Below, piece by piece: positions 43,192 to 54,844 of a stretch of DNA of 64,000 nucleotides. The translations under genes and the position numbers were made by a program. The notes beneath the pieces are model-generated. The model ran no database searches and was not told the origin of the DNA. It was given only the letters and a program-made list of their open reading frames with translations. The stretch is from Trichosporon coremiiforme (lineage: Eukaryota > Basidiomycota > Tremellomycetes > Trichosporonales > Trichosporonaceae). The stretch spans positions 1,549,008 through 1,613,007 of the forward strand of contig BCJJ01000005.1 in NCBI GenBank assembly GCA_039545355.1, read 5' to 3'. Positions within the stretch are counted from its first letter, which is position 1. Every line of letters starts with the position of its first letter.

Positions 43192-44862
43192 ATGTTGTTG
43201 CCAGCGACCGCTTCGCTCCCGCCTGAGAGCTCTCCCGAAGATGTCGAGATGGGAGACGGCAACTCCGACCACGGCGGCTCGCTCCCGGCTCTTTCTCAGG
43301 ACATCGAGATGAGTGCAGAAGTGTAAGAGCTGCCATATGGTGTAGTAAGCTGAAGACAGCCCCTCGACACCTTCCCGCCGGTACGTTCCGTACTGCCCCA
43401 GTGCTAACAGGAACCAGCGACCAGGCCCTCGACTTCCTCGAGTCGTACCCGCGCGAGTTCCTGAGGCAACTCTCCGAATCGCTGAAGGAAGTCGCCGAGT
43501 CGCCACTGGGCAGAAGGCGCAAGGGGCATCCAGTCCCGGGCATCGAACTGACACTGCTGAGCCGCAAGACGGGGTGAGCTACTACCACTCCAATCCCTAG
43601 CTGACGAACAGGAACGAGAAGACAGTCCGGTTCCCCGACGACCCGAAGGCGGCCGACAGCGCTCGCCCACCAGCCCTCGAGGCTATGGGTCAGCTTCAGA
43701 GCCTATGTGAGCAAGCTAACGAACAGCCCGCATCATTCACGTCGCGCAGGTGCTGTACCAAGCCATCCTGACAAATGGAACAGTCACGATGAGGTCAGCT
43801 AGCCCACGCCTGTAGAGCTGACAGACAGGGAGATCTACTACCGCAACACGGGGCTGTTTCGGAACCAGGCGCAGGTCGATGCTGTAAGCTCGAAGACCGG
43901 TGCGATGAGCTGATCCCAGCTCGTCGACGACCTCGTTGCAACGGCGGGCCTGAAAAGGCAGGACTTCCATGTCGTGAGCTCAAGTACGGGGCATGGAGCT
44001 GAAAGCAGTGCGCATCGTCGAAGGGTCTTGCTGTGTCGAACACGCTCGTTCTTGAGCTCGTCACGGGAGAGGAGCTTGTCCTGTCCGACACCACTGTCAG
44101 CTTGGAAGTGCCTGCGGCTAGCTGACATCAGCCAACACTGATTCCTCCCGCGGAGCGAATAGCCTCCATCTCAGCCAGGGATGTACTGGAGCGGGTTCTC
44201 GTAGTTGAAAAGGACGCGATTCTAGGCACATTGTGCGGAGACGCGCTGCTGTCTCGCCCCCAGACGAGAGGCACGCTCATGCTTACGGTAGCTCGCTAGT
44301 TCTTGCACGAGCTAATGATAGGGCAAAGGCTACCCCGACCTGGTGACGCTACAGCTCCTGCGTCTGGTGGCGGACCAGTGGCCCGCTGCGCGCATCTTCA
44401 TTCTCATAGACGGGGACCCGCATGGCCTCAGCATTCTCAGCGTTTACAAGTACGGCTCGAAGAACAATCGGCACAACGCGGACTATGCCGGCCTCGCGCT
44501 GGGTGATCGGGCGGAGTGGCTCGGCGTGCGGCCCAGCGAACTGCTCGGGTATGTTGCTTCCCCTTCCCCCGGTGAAGCTGACACCAGGTCGAACTCGCTG
44601 ATACCCCTGACAAACAACGATGCGCAGAGGGTAAGCTGACCGGAATTCAGGCTTAGCTGACATGCAGGCCATTGCAATGAGCCGCTCGCCCACTGTCGAC
44701 CCCGAGTGGAGGCGTGAATTGTCCCACATGCTCATGTACAACCGCAAGGCTGAGATTGAGGCTCTGTGTGACGCACCAGTGAGCGGCCTCGGCCAAATCC
44801 TTGAGGGTACCTCGTATGCTTCTGGTCCCCGGCTCGTCCAGTACATCCTCGAACGCATATAG
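43192..44862 (+). CDS. SPO11: meiotic recombination endonuclease SPO11
   Basis: Eleven exons, all joined in phase: 43192-43322, 43418-43573, 43612-43688, 43727-43793, 43829-43883, 43920-43973, 44009-44095, 44132-44287, 44322-44548, 44588-44630, 44668-44862. They give 415 residues, normal for SPO11. The winged-helix part has HVAQVLYQAILTNGTVTMRE and the catalytic tyrosine in EIYYRNTGLF (Tyr about 148). The Toprim domain keeps its Glu (LVVEKDAILGTL) and DxD (ILIDGDPHGLSILSVYKYGS). The C-terminus has LGVRPSELLG, then LIPLTNNDAQR and a closing helix. SPO11 makes the double-strand breaks that start meiotic recombination. No stop or frameshift breaks the catalytic core, so a functional protein is expected. 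Most introns are 34-39 nt and share GTnAGC donors and an AGCTGAC-like branch box. Confidence 0.94.
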
Positions 44863-45175
44863 CGGACATGCATCTGTGCCACACCAACCCTTTCGGCAGT
44901 CGGAGGCGTGGTTGCCGACCCAGCTCGGGAGGTCGGGGATCACCGAGCGGGCCTCCACATGCCGATACTTGCCGGGCCGATACGACTCGATATTGGAACA
45001 CCCGGACGCGTGTGGGAAGCCGCCGGCGGGCATGAGTCATTGCGAGCACGTTGTTTGTGCCCACTCGACTCTACGCACACCACTCAACTCACCCCAAAAC
45101 CGAAAGCAGGCCACGCCCTCTGCCTCCCTCGTCTCTCACCACTCAACCCAGCACAGCAGGAAGAACCAAAACACC
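44863..45175. other. short spacer, promoter of aldo-keto reductase
   Basis: 313 nt between SPO11 and the aldo-keto reductase on the same strand. It is rich in CTCACCACTCAACCCAGCACAG-type leader sequence near its right end. No gene. Confidence 0.4.
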
Positions 45176-46672
45176 ATGTCGCAGAAGCAGCAGAAGCGCA
45201 TGCCCTACGTCCGTCTCGGCAACACGGGCCTGAAGGTTTCGAAGATCATCCTGTGAGCTCTTTCATGACGACGTTAGCTGACGTACAGCGGATGCATGAG
45301 TGCGTTTTCCCCAGCTTCGCGGAAAGAGTGCAAGCTGACGAGCAGCCTACGGCGACCCGGAGTACCAGCCCTGGATGCTCGACGAGTCCACCTCGATTGA
45401 GCACATCAAGCACGCGTATGCGCGGGGCATCAACACATTCGATACTGCCAATGTGTAAGCTAAGAATGCCTCGTCTGAGCTGACAGCACAGGTACTCAAA
45501 CGGCGAGAGCGAGCGTATCCTCGGCAGGGCGCTGAAGGAGCTCAACGTGCCGCGCGAGGCCTACGTGGTGTTGACCAAGGTACGTCACACTCGTCTCTAA
45601 GTGCCGGGGAAGAGGCGCAGCTGTGGGGAGTTAATGTGCTAAGCTGACATGACAGGTCTTCTTCCCTGTGCTCGGGAAGGGGCAGGGCGGCACTGTCGGC
45701 GCGGGGGACACGAACTCGATTGAGCTCGTGAACGCGCGCGGCCTGAGCCGGAAGCACATCTTCGACTCGATCAAGGCGTCTCTTGACAGGCTGCAGCTCG
45801 AGTACGTCGATGTGCTGCAGTGCCACCGGTAAGTTTCCTTCTCTAGCCTTTGGAAAAGCAAGGGGCGGGGGGCGAAGGTTCGCTGGCGCTCACCTTCGCA
45901 GATTCGACTACGAGACCCCGATCGAGGAGACGATGCACGCGCTCCACGACGTCGTCAAGGCGGGCTACTGCCGATACATTGGCATGAGCTCTTGTCACGC
46001 GTACCAGTTCCACCAGATGCAGAGTGAGTCCTGCATCCTTTGTCTCATCCTCGTCGTCCCGTGCTCCTGCCAGCCCTGGAGGAACCAGCTGGCACTGCTA
46101 CAAGTCGAGCTGACACCCAGATTACGCCAAGACGCACAACCTCACCCCCTTCATCAGCATGCAAAACTTCCACAACGCAGCCTACAGGGAGGAGGAGCGT
46201 GAGATGGTGCCCACGCTCCGAATTTTCGGCACGGGTATGATCCCCTGGTCCCCCCTCTGCAGGGGCTACCTCACGCGTCCCTGGAAGCAGGCCGAGGACA
46301 CGGCGCGCGGCAAGACGGACGTCAACTACCGAGCTCGTAATCTGCACAAGCCGGACGAGAGCAGGCAGCAGATCAACGAACGCATCGAGGAGGTCGCTAA
46401 GAAGAAGGGCATCTCCATGGCGCAGTGTGCGCTCGCTTGGTCCCTCGCTAATGACTTTGTCACGGCGCCGATCGTCGGAAGCACCAAGATCGAGAGCCTC
46501 GATGAGCTCATTGGTAGGCTTATATGCCAGTAGCGCAAGCTGACAGCAGACGGCGTCCACGTCAAGCTCACCGAGGAGGAGAAGAAGTACATTGACGAGC
46601 CTTACACGCCTCGTGCTATTGTGAGTTGGGATATTTGCACCAGTAACTGACAGACAGGTCGGCCACACCTAA
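45176..46672 (+). CDS. aldo-keto reductase (aryl-alcohol dehydrogenase-like)
   Basis: Nine exons: 45176-45252, 45289-45299, 45346-45454, 45492-45579, 45656-45828, 45902-46023, 46121-46513, 46550-46620, 46658-46672; 352 residues. Exon 2 is 11 nt and exon 9 is 15 nt. All four AKR tetrad residues are visible: Asp and Tyr in [17 protein letters not shown], Lys in VVLTKVFF, His in [18 protein letters not shown]-site sequence is seen in [14 protein letters not shown], and the start [19 protein letters not shown] is typical. The group reduces aldehydes and ketones with NADPH (aryl-alcohol/YajO-type, AKR9-like). It is convergent with the transporter gene, 213 nt apart. Substrate not inferable. Confidence 0.94.
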
Positions 46673-46885
46673 GCGGAGCCTGAGAGTGTGAGCTGCCTAC
46701 AGTCGCCTTCAAGCTGACCGCCAGGCGGTAGTCTGAATAGCTGGCTTTCCAATATTTCAAGTGGCAAGCCTTTGTGTGAGTTGGCGGCCGCCTGACAGGT
46801 AGCTAACTCGTAGTCCAGCAGAGATAGCCCCCCCATAGCAACAGTAACAACCTTGCCATATCTTGGTCTATGAAGATAACTAGTT

Positions 46886-48644
46886 CTACACAACATTCTG
46901 CGCCCTTCGCACGGCCAGGCTCCGCTGTACGCCCCAGTCCTTCTCGAACAGCTTGCCGACCTCTTCGAGGCTCAAGCCCGATGTCTCGGGGTAGATACGC
47001 TGCAAGATGACCCAGCCGAGCGCACACACGCCTGCGCTGATTGCAAACGTGATCGTGCCCCCGAAACGGTCCAGGACCGGGAGGAATGACGCCGACACGA
47101 GCAGGTTTGCGATCCAGTTCGTCATTGTGCAGATTGAGCTACCTAGTGCTCTGATCTGCACATCACTGAACAGCTCGGACTGTTGCCACGGGATGTTGCC
47201 CAAACCCGTAGCGTAGGCGGCGACGAAGCCGAGCATTGACGCGAGAACGAGCCAGGTGTGCGTGCGGTCTGACGGTTGCGGGTCGTTCAGATGCAAGACT
47301 GGGGTCAGTTTCACCAGAAGAATAACCTAACTCACACTTGAAGTTATACGCCACAAGGAGCAGGAACAGCGTCATGATCGGGAGCGTCAACAGCATCGTC
47401 CGTCTTCGGCCGAGGGGGTCCACAATCTGATGTCAGCTTGAGGCTGGCCAACACGCTAGCCAGGCGACTGCTCCCACCTTCAAAGAGACCACGGTGAAGA
47501 TAAAGTTGACGGCGGCGATCAGGAGTCCCGTTGCCGTGCCATTACTCATGCCGAGGGCGTCAAAGATAGTGGCGGAGAAATACATGAGTGTGTTGAACCC
47601 GCACAGTTGCTGCAGCCCCTGGAGCGTCGTGCCGATGACTGGTGTCAGTTTGAGAGACGCTGGCACAACTCACTGAGAGGTCGCAAGTTAGGTCCCTGGA
47701 GCAGCGCTCCAAGTCTCTCAGACAACGACAGAGTGATCTGCGACGTAGCCCTCAGAGACGACGCGAGCAGCGCCGTCTTCCTCGCGACCTGGTCGGGCGT
47801 GGCGCGGGGGTAGATCTGCCTCAAAATTGAGGTCGCCTGAGCGAGATCGTTGTGCTGGAGCAGAATGCGCGCTTCAGTTAGCTAGGGGAATCAGCGACAT
47901 GACTCACGACTTTCGGGCAGGAACTTGAGCCACAGAATCTGCACGATCGCAGGTAGGGCGCCCAGCCCAACCATCCATCGCCATCCGCCCTTGTGGTTCT
48001 GCAGCATCGCTCCAATACCTGCGCGTCAGCTCATCAAAACCGGACAGGAATCTGCTTGTTCAGACGTACCGTACGCCACGACCTGGCCACCAGTGCAGGT
48101 GAGCACATTGACGGTGACGAGCCTTCCTCGCAGCGCCCTGGGGGCCAGTTCGCCAATGTACAGGGGCGCGGTAGCGCTGGCGAGTCCGACGCCGAGACCG
48201 ACCACGACACGGCCGGCGACCATGAGCCCTACAGCGCTCGCAATAGCCTGCATCAATGCACCAGCGATGAAGAGAACATTCGCGATAGCGAGCGCCTTCT
48301 TCCTTCCCCTGTCCGCGATTGGTGCGCACAGGGCGCCGATGAGGGCGCCCAGCGTCGTCGCGGCCGTGATGGCCGACTTCTCGGAGATGGACAGCGCGTG
48401 CCCCAGGTCGGAGCGGATTGCGACGAGCGTACCGCTGATGACACCTGTGTCATAGCCGAACAGGAGACCAGACAGGGACGCCGATAGCGTCAGCGAGACG
48501 ACGTACAGCGTCAGACTGATGTCAGTCAGCGTTAGGCGAAAAAGTAACTCACTCGTCCTCCCCGGGAACGATCAGGTCGTCGGTGTCATCCTCTGGAGGA
48601 AGGATTGGATCGGTCACGCTGGGTATCGGCTCGGAGGTCGGCAT
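46886..48644 (-). CDS. MFS inositol/sugar transporter (ITR-like)
   Basis: Seven exons: 48553-48644, 48070-48515, 47908-48018, 47674-47871, 47478-47638, 47336-47426, 46886-47298; 503 residues. Twelve membrane helices are expected. Sugar-porter signatures are complete: SGLLFGYDTGVISGTLVAI, ADRGRKKAL, VVGLGVGLASATAPLYIGEL, GLQQLCGFNTLMYFSATIF, VDPLGRRRTM, and the C-terminal PETSGLSLEEVGKLF. The segment GLGNIPWQQSELFSDVQIR is characteristic of fungal myo-inositol/H+ symporters. I therefore favour inositol over hexose, but sugar-porter substrate calls from sequence are uncertain. Tremellomycete yeasts are known to expand this family. Both termini are cytosolic; an acidic head (PEDDTDDLIVPGEDE) precedes helix 1. 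Confidence 0.93.
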
Positions 48645-49448
48645 GATGGAGAGTTCGAAGGAAGACACTTTGTGATGGCTGCTGGCGCACGGCGCACACT
48701 ATGCACCCTGAGCCGTTTCTGGCTGTCCCTGGCGTTGGGCGACGGCGGGCAACGTATATGGGACAGGGCCCAGAGTGACCGAGACGGTGTTGCGGACGGC
48801 CAGTCGGCGAGTCGCGTGAGGGGAAGGAGAGTGGTGAGTGGGTGATTCGGAAACACGGCGCTCACTGCTCGGGAATCAATACCCAGTCAAAGTCACCCAG
48901 GAGGGACACGGCCATTTCCGCTGATCTGGGGTACCTGGGGCCGATCCTTCCCCGGCATTTCACGGGCCAACGCGCGTGAAGCTTCTGCTTGCCGGCTGGG
49001 CTGAACTCGGCATGCATGCTTCCAAAACACCAAGGGCGAGTCAGCCTGGAACGCCCAGCTTGCCCTGCTTGCACTGCTTCCCCTGCTATGATCCGCCGAG
49101 TCATGCATGCATCTAGGAAATGACCGACTTCAGGAGCTGATTCGGATCTTGCACGGCTGGGTTGGGTGGTGGAGTCGCGGCGGTGTGGCGCCAGAGCCGA
49201 GCCTCCTGTCCGGAGAAAGCCGTCGACGAGTGCTTGGTGACGTTAAGCGCGCTCGGCGTCTTGCTTGTTCCCAGCCTTGTTCCCAGCTGCTGCCCACCTC
49301 AGCCACAACCAACCCTTCCTTCCTCCTCGCCCCCTCACGACGCCCACACGCCCGCCTCGATAAAGTCAGACCCGACCGGTTGCTGATAACACTTCTCTTC
49401 CTCCCATCTTCACCTCCCCTCCACCATCCAACCCTTCGTCACTTGACC
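48645..49448. other. divergent spacer, no convincing gene
   Basis: Shared upstream region of the transporter and the decarboxylase. The last 150 nt are a long pyrimidine-rich leader (CTTCTCTTCCTCCCATCTTC) typical of strongly expressed genes. No coding sequence is supported. Confidence 0.4.
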
Positions 49449-51291
49449 ATGACCATCTCGACGACCAAGCCCGCCAATGGCTCTGCGCCGGGCACGATTT
49501 CGTTCGCGGACTACATGATTGCGCGCTTCAAGCAAGCAGGCGTGAAGCAGATCTTCGGCGTGCCGGGCGACTACCAGCTCGAGATGCTCGACTACTTCGA
49601 GCGGGACCCCGACGTGCAGTGGGTGGGAAACGCGAACGAGCTCGGTGCCGCGTACGCCGCGGACGGCTATGCGCGTGTGCGCGGCGGTCTCGCAGTCTGC
49701 GTCACGACGTTTGGTGTCGGTGAGCTCTCGGCGCTGGGCGGTATCGGCGGTGCGCTCGCCGAGCGCCTCCCCGTCGTGCACCTCGTTGGATCGCCTAGGA
49801 GCCCGCTCCAGCACAGCGACGCGCTCGTCCACCACACCGTCAACGAGCCGGGACAGTACCAGAAGTTCACGAAGATGAGCGAGCCGATCAGCGCCGCGAC
49901 CTGCATCCTCATCAACGTCAAGGAGGACTCGGACCACAGTCTCGGCGACGCGTTCGATGCCGCCCTCACGACCTGTATCGAGGAGGGCAAGCCGGTGTAC
50001 ATCGACGTCCCGCTCGACTACAACCACAAGCAGGTCTCGACCGCTGCGCTGGACAAGCCGCTCGTGAGTTATCGGCGTCCCCGAGAGAGCACAGGCGCTA
50101 ACAGTATAGCCCAAGTTTGGCGCCTCCAAGAAGACCATCCGGCGCAACCTGACGGACCCGCCCCTGGGCGAGGTCATGGACGACGTGGTGGAGAGCATTT
50201 TGGACAAGTTCACCGCCGCCAAGAACCCGGTGGTCCTCGCGGACATCTACGCGGAGCGCTACGGTATGCGCCAGGTGGTCCGTGAGCTCGTCGAGAAGAC
50301 GGGTCTGCGTGCGTTCTGTACGCCGACGTCCAAGACGCTCCTGGACGAGCAGGCCCCGTCGTACGCGGGCAGCTACGGTGGCACGACCTCCCTCTCCCCC
50401 GTGGCCAAGGAGTTCGAATCGGCCGATTTCGTGCTCTACATCGGCGCCATGAAGAGCGACACAAACACGGGCCGCTTCACGAGCAAGGTGCACGGCGCGG
50501 TCGAGTTTTACACCGACCGCTGCGTCATCGGCACCGCCGAGTACAGGGACATCGACATGCGCGAGCTCGTGCCCCGCCTTCTGCCCTTCCTGGCCGAGGC
50601 GGCCAAGGCCAAGGGCCTGAAGGTCAAGCAGGAGAGCGTGCAGGACAAGGTTCAAGCCGGCACTGTGCTCGCGTACAAGACTGGAGTCGAGGGCGACGTC
50701 ATCTCCCAGGAGTGGTTCTGGCCTCGCATGGCCGCTTGGTTCCAGGACACGGACGTGCTGCTGGGGGAGATGGGCACGGCTGCGTTCGGCATGCTGCCGC
50801 TGGCACTGCCGACGAACGCGCAGTACCACAGCCAGTGCATGTGGGGTGCGATCGGCTGGTCGGTCGGTGCCGCTCTCGGTGCCGCTCTGGCCGCGCGCGA
50901 GATCGATCCCGCAAAGCGCACGCTCCTCTTCGTCGGCGACGGCTCTCTGCAGCTCACAGTGCAGGAGATCGGCACGATGGTGCGCCGCGGGCTCTGCCCC
51001 CACATCTTCGTCATCAACAATGACGGGTACGAGATCGAGCGCCTCATCCACGGCCCCGACGCCAAGTACAACGACATCGCAAACTGGGACTACACCATGC
51101 TCCTGCCACTGTTTGCGGGACGGACCGGCGTCAAGCACGAGACCCACTCCGTCAGGACGCAGGAGGACCTGCAGAAGCTCCTCGAGGACAAGGACTTCGC
51201 CAAGCCGGACCGTATCCGTGTCATCGAGGTCTTCATCCCCAAGGGCGACGCGCCGCACGTCCTCGCCCAGATCCTCCAGAAGAAGATGTAA
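49449..51291 (+). CDS. PDC1: thiamine-diphosphate-dependent decarboxylase (pyruvate decarboxylase family)
   Basis: Two exons (49449-50063, 50110-51291) give 598 residues, slightly longer than yeast PDC (563). The ThDP catalytic Glu is in VGNANELGAAYAADGYAR. The His pair of PDC-type enzymes is present (SDALVHHTVNEPGQYQ). The ThDP/Mg motif runs from VGDGSLQLTVQEIGTM to FVINNDGYEIERLIHG. IFGVPGDYQLEMLDYF opens the domain. These fit pyruvate/indolepyruvate decarboxylase, making acetaldehyde and CO2 from pyruvate in the cytosol. The symbol is by family resemblance; an indolepyruvate role is an alternative. The gene is convergent with HID1 (139 nt). Confidence 0.93.
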
Positions 51292-51430
51292 TGCGGAGCG
51301 CGACAGTGAGAGCTCTTAGTGTCGGAGTAGTTAGAAGTCATATCATAAGTAAAAGCATGCAACCCTGCAAAGTCCGCCCGTTCGAGTCTACGAGTAAAAT
51401 GCATACGGTATACAACTGATACTACCACGC

Positions 51431-54312
51431 CTACACGACGCCAATCATCTTGAGCACGCGGTCGACCTGGACGCCTCGCTTGCTCGGGGCTTGTTTCACG
51501 CCAAAGAGCCTGACGGTCGTGTCTCGCCAAACGCCCGTCGGGTTCGTGAGCCCCGCGACATAGATGTCGCCCCAGAGCAGGGACGAGAGCCAGATACAGC
51601 TCTGTGGACTCCAGAGGAAGCGGCGGGGGACGACGGGTGGTGCGGGGGGCAGGACATCGGTGAGACTCGCGCCCTTGAGGAGGTTGAAGACCTTGCTTGA
51701 CGGCCCGCCACGCGTGGCCGGCTGGCTGTCCTGGAACTTGGGGAGGAGTTCTGAGATGGCAACCAAGACCGGATCAAGCGGCAGCCCCTTCTGCCAGCTG
51801 CTGACCCACTCCTGCGTCGGCACGTAGCCGTTTGGCCCCACGCCGCCGGCCGCCAACTTTAGGAGCTCCTCGTCCTCCTCGTCGTGCAGCGACGTCACGC
51901 TCTCCGTCGCGCGCATCTTGCCCCGCGCCTTCTCGCTCATCACCGGCGCCGGCGAGCCAGGGTTGGACCCCGCCGCCTCGGGCGACTTGGGCGTGTGCGC
52001 GGATCCCGGGCTGCTCTTGTGGGACTTCGGCACGACGACTGTGAAGTCATCGTCTCCTGTGCCGTGCGCCGCGTCGACCTCCCGCACGCGCTCGTGCGAC
52101 TCGCCCAGGTCACCTTCCTCTATTTCGCGGCCCAGCAGCGCAGCCTTCTCGGCCAGCATGGCGAGTTCTGAATCGGTGCGCTTCAGCGTGCTGCCCTTTG
52201 CAGCCTCCTTCTCCTTCTCGGCCTCGAGGGCCTGGGCGCGCTGCGCCTTCTTGCGCTGGATCTCGCGCAGTCCGCCGACGAGCGTGAACGTCGCCAGCGT
52301 CTGGAAGTCCTGATGCGAGCGCAGGATCGCGTACACCAGATTCGGGTTCTCGTTCAGCTGGTGGTACAGCACTGCGTTGAACGTCTCGAGTAAGTAGTAC
52401 ACGAGGCGCGGATGGCCCTCGTCCGCGAGCAGGAAGTTGGGCGCCGAGAACGCCTTGAACAGCTGCAGCAGGCGCGTCGACGCCTGCACGCCCAGATGCC
52501 GCAGGTACGGGGCAACGTTTGCGATTGAAATTGTGAGAGCGGGGAAAAGCGGGTTCAGACCCGGCGTCGTCGCGATCGAGTAGATCGACACGATCATGAA
52601 GTCCGCCGCGCTGCCCTCCACGGCCCACTTGGCAGGAACGGTCTGGCGGAGCGGCTGGTTCAGCGCCTCGGCGAAGCCCTGGTCCGCACTCAGCGTTTGC
52701 AGAAGGTATGACAGGAGGCGGAGGAGGCCGTGCTGCGAGGGATCGTTCTTGTACTCGAGACAGCAGAGGAGGATGTGCCCGATGACATCGATCGCCTTGC
52801 CTGACTCGAAGACGTAGCTCCGGAACCGCTTGTTCAGGTCCACCAGCCGCCAGAGCATCATGTACGCCTCGAGCAGGTAGGGAATCGGCTTCTTGCTGCC
52901 CGGGAGGTAGTTGTTCATCGTTGCTGTGTGCTCGTCAAGGATCGCGAGGATGCCGTTCAGCACGAACGCGAGGTCGTCCTTCCGGTGCAGTTTCGCGAGG
53001 AAGTAGCGGAACGCGTTTTCGTCCTTCTTCTCCGGGATTGCGGGGTTGTTCGACACAATGTCGAAGCTCCGGTAGTCTAGCGCGACGAGCAGGTTCATGA
53101 GGCACATGCGGATCAGCGTGCGCCGCTCATCCGCAGTCTTGAACATGAGGTGGTTGTACGGCACCGCCGCCGCCGCCGACGGCTTCGTGCCGGCGACAGA
53201 CGTGTTGAGCAGCGAGCACAGCAGCGACAGCACCAGTCTCCGCTCTAAGTCGTGCGTCAGGTGCTCCAGCGGCGGGTTCGCCGCGATCTGCAGCGACGTC
53301 GGCGACGTGTACACCGTCTTGCTGACGAGCACGAGCAGAAAGCGGAGCACTTCGACCTTGTTCCGGTCGAGCTCGGCGTTGGACCCGATCGCGACCGTGC
53401 TGCCGACTCCCTTCTCCCAGATGACATAGTTGATCTTCTCGCCCGAGAGGTCGTCGCCGCGCACCGACTCTGGCACCGTGAAGCCAGCGCAGAAGAGCAG
53501 GTCGATCGTGCACGAGAACAGCCGGTCGGCGAGCGACGGTCGGAGCTCGGTACCGTCGTCCTCGTTCTTCGGTGCCGATGGGCCGGGGTTACTCAGCGGA
53601 TCCCGGATCTCGCCGTTACCCTCCGCCGCCTTATCCTGCTCCTCGCCATCCTTCCCGTCGGCCATGTCCTTATTCTCCTCAACCTCGTCATCCTCGTCAT
53701 CCGCGATCGTGAACTGCGCCTGCTCGGACGGCAGGTCCTCCGGCGTCTCGCGCTTGACACGTTCCTGGCTCCAGAGGTACTTGTCCGCCCAGGTCTGGCC
53801 GCCGAGCGAGGTCTCGCCTTCGGCCTCGAACACGATCACGAGAATGCGCCCGAGCACGCGCAGGCAGTTGAGTACCTGCAGATTCGTGCTGACGGTATCG
53901 GGCGGAATCACGGTCGCGCACGGGAACGACGGGTTCGACAGAAGCGTGAACATGTGCGACGCAAGCGCCTGGACGAGGTTCGCGACGTTGGTCGGGTTCG
54001 CCTGCATCGCTTGTCGAACTGGGGTCAGCTACATCCGACAGTATTTACAGCTGCTGAGCTCTTCCTCGTCAACAGGCATCACTCACTGTCCTGCGCCGTC
54101 AACATCGAGTACACGTCTGTCGCCGAGTTGAACAGCGTCCAGTACTGGGACCAGTACTGCTGTTCCGAGATGGGGATAACATCCTCGCCCGAGAGGCGCT
54201 TCAGGCCGTTGTTCCCGCCCTTGAACTCGAGCAGAGCGCCCTCCTGGTGCGACAGGAAGGGCAGCCCGATCGCCTGGGGCAGGGACTTGAACGTCGGCAG
54301 CTTGCTGAACAT
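51431..54312 (-). CDS. HID1-family Golgi/vesicle protein
   Basis: Two exons (54087-54312 and 51431-54018) give 937 residues. The N-terminus GNNGLKRLSGEDVIPIS, then QQYWSQYWTLFNSATDVYSM, followed by the long helical body (HMFTLLSNPSFPC, NCLRVLGRILVIVFE, ADRLFSCTIDLLFCAGFTVP) and the LLWGDIYVAGLTNPTGVWRD tail are hallmarks of the Hid-1/Ftp105/dymeclin group. Members are peripheral Golgi/TGN proteins; fission-yeast Ftp105 anchors Ubp5 at the Golgi, and animal HID-1 acts in dense-core vesicle sorting. An acidic disordered insert (ADDEDDEVEENKDMADGKDG) and a Ser/Pro-rich stretch near residue 770 interrupt the helical repeats. The region is almost intronless compared with the adjacent left-hand genes. 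Confidence 0.92.
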
Positions 54313-54844
54313 GGTGGCGGCGGTGCTGCGTGACGCGTCGATTCAGTCGGAGATTGTCGATGGGCGGTACTCGCTCGCCAATTTCAAGAGCTGCGCGTCG
54401 TCAAGTAACAAGAGCAATGAGAGAATGGTCTGAGGGGGTGTGCCTGAACTGCGCTGCTGTTCTGGTTGAGGTGGGCGATGGCGGCGGCGCCGGACAGACC
54501 AACAGGATTGATGAGGACGCAAGATACTTGGGGTTGGCCGCGCCAAGAAGGCTTAAGGCGTGCCGCGTGGCGCGTCGGTCTGACAGTCCGGGATCTGGCG
54601 GACATCTCGCCATCTCCGATCCCGATGTTCATGTCCGGTATCCCGGCCGGAAGATTGTCGCCTAAACAAACCCTCCAAGGCTATGCAGCGGGCATGCGGG
54701 CTACTGATACAGGATGCATTGCTATTGCTGTGACTATCGTTACAATGGTATGAATGGTATGGGTATTCCCCTGGAGTCGGTGATTGTGATTCGTGTAGAG
54801 ATAACGGGGTCTCGTGAAACAGTGAATTGAGGCACAACAATGCT

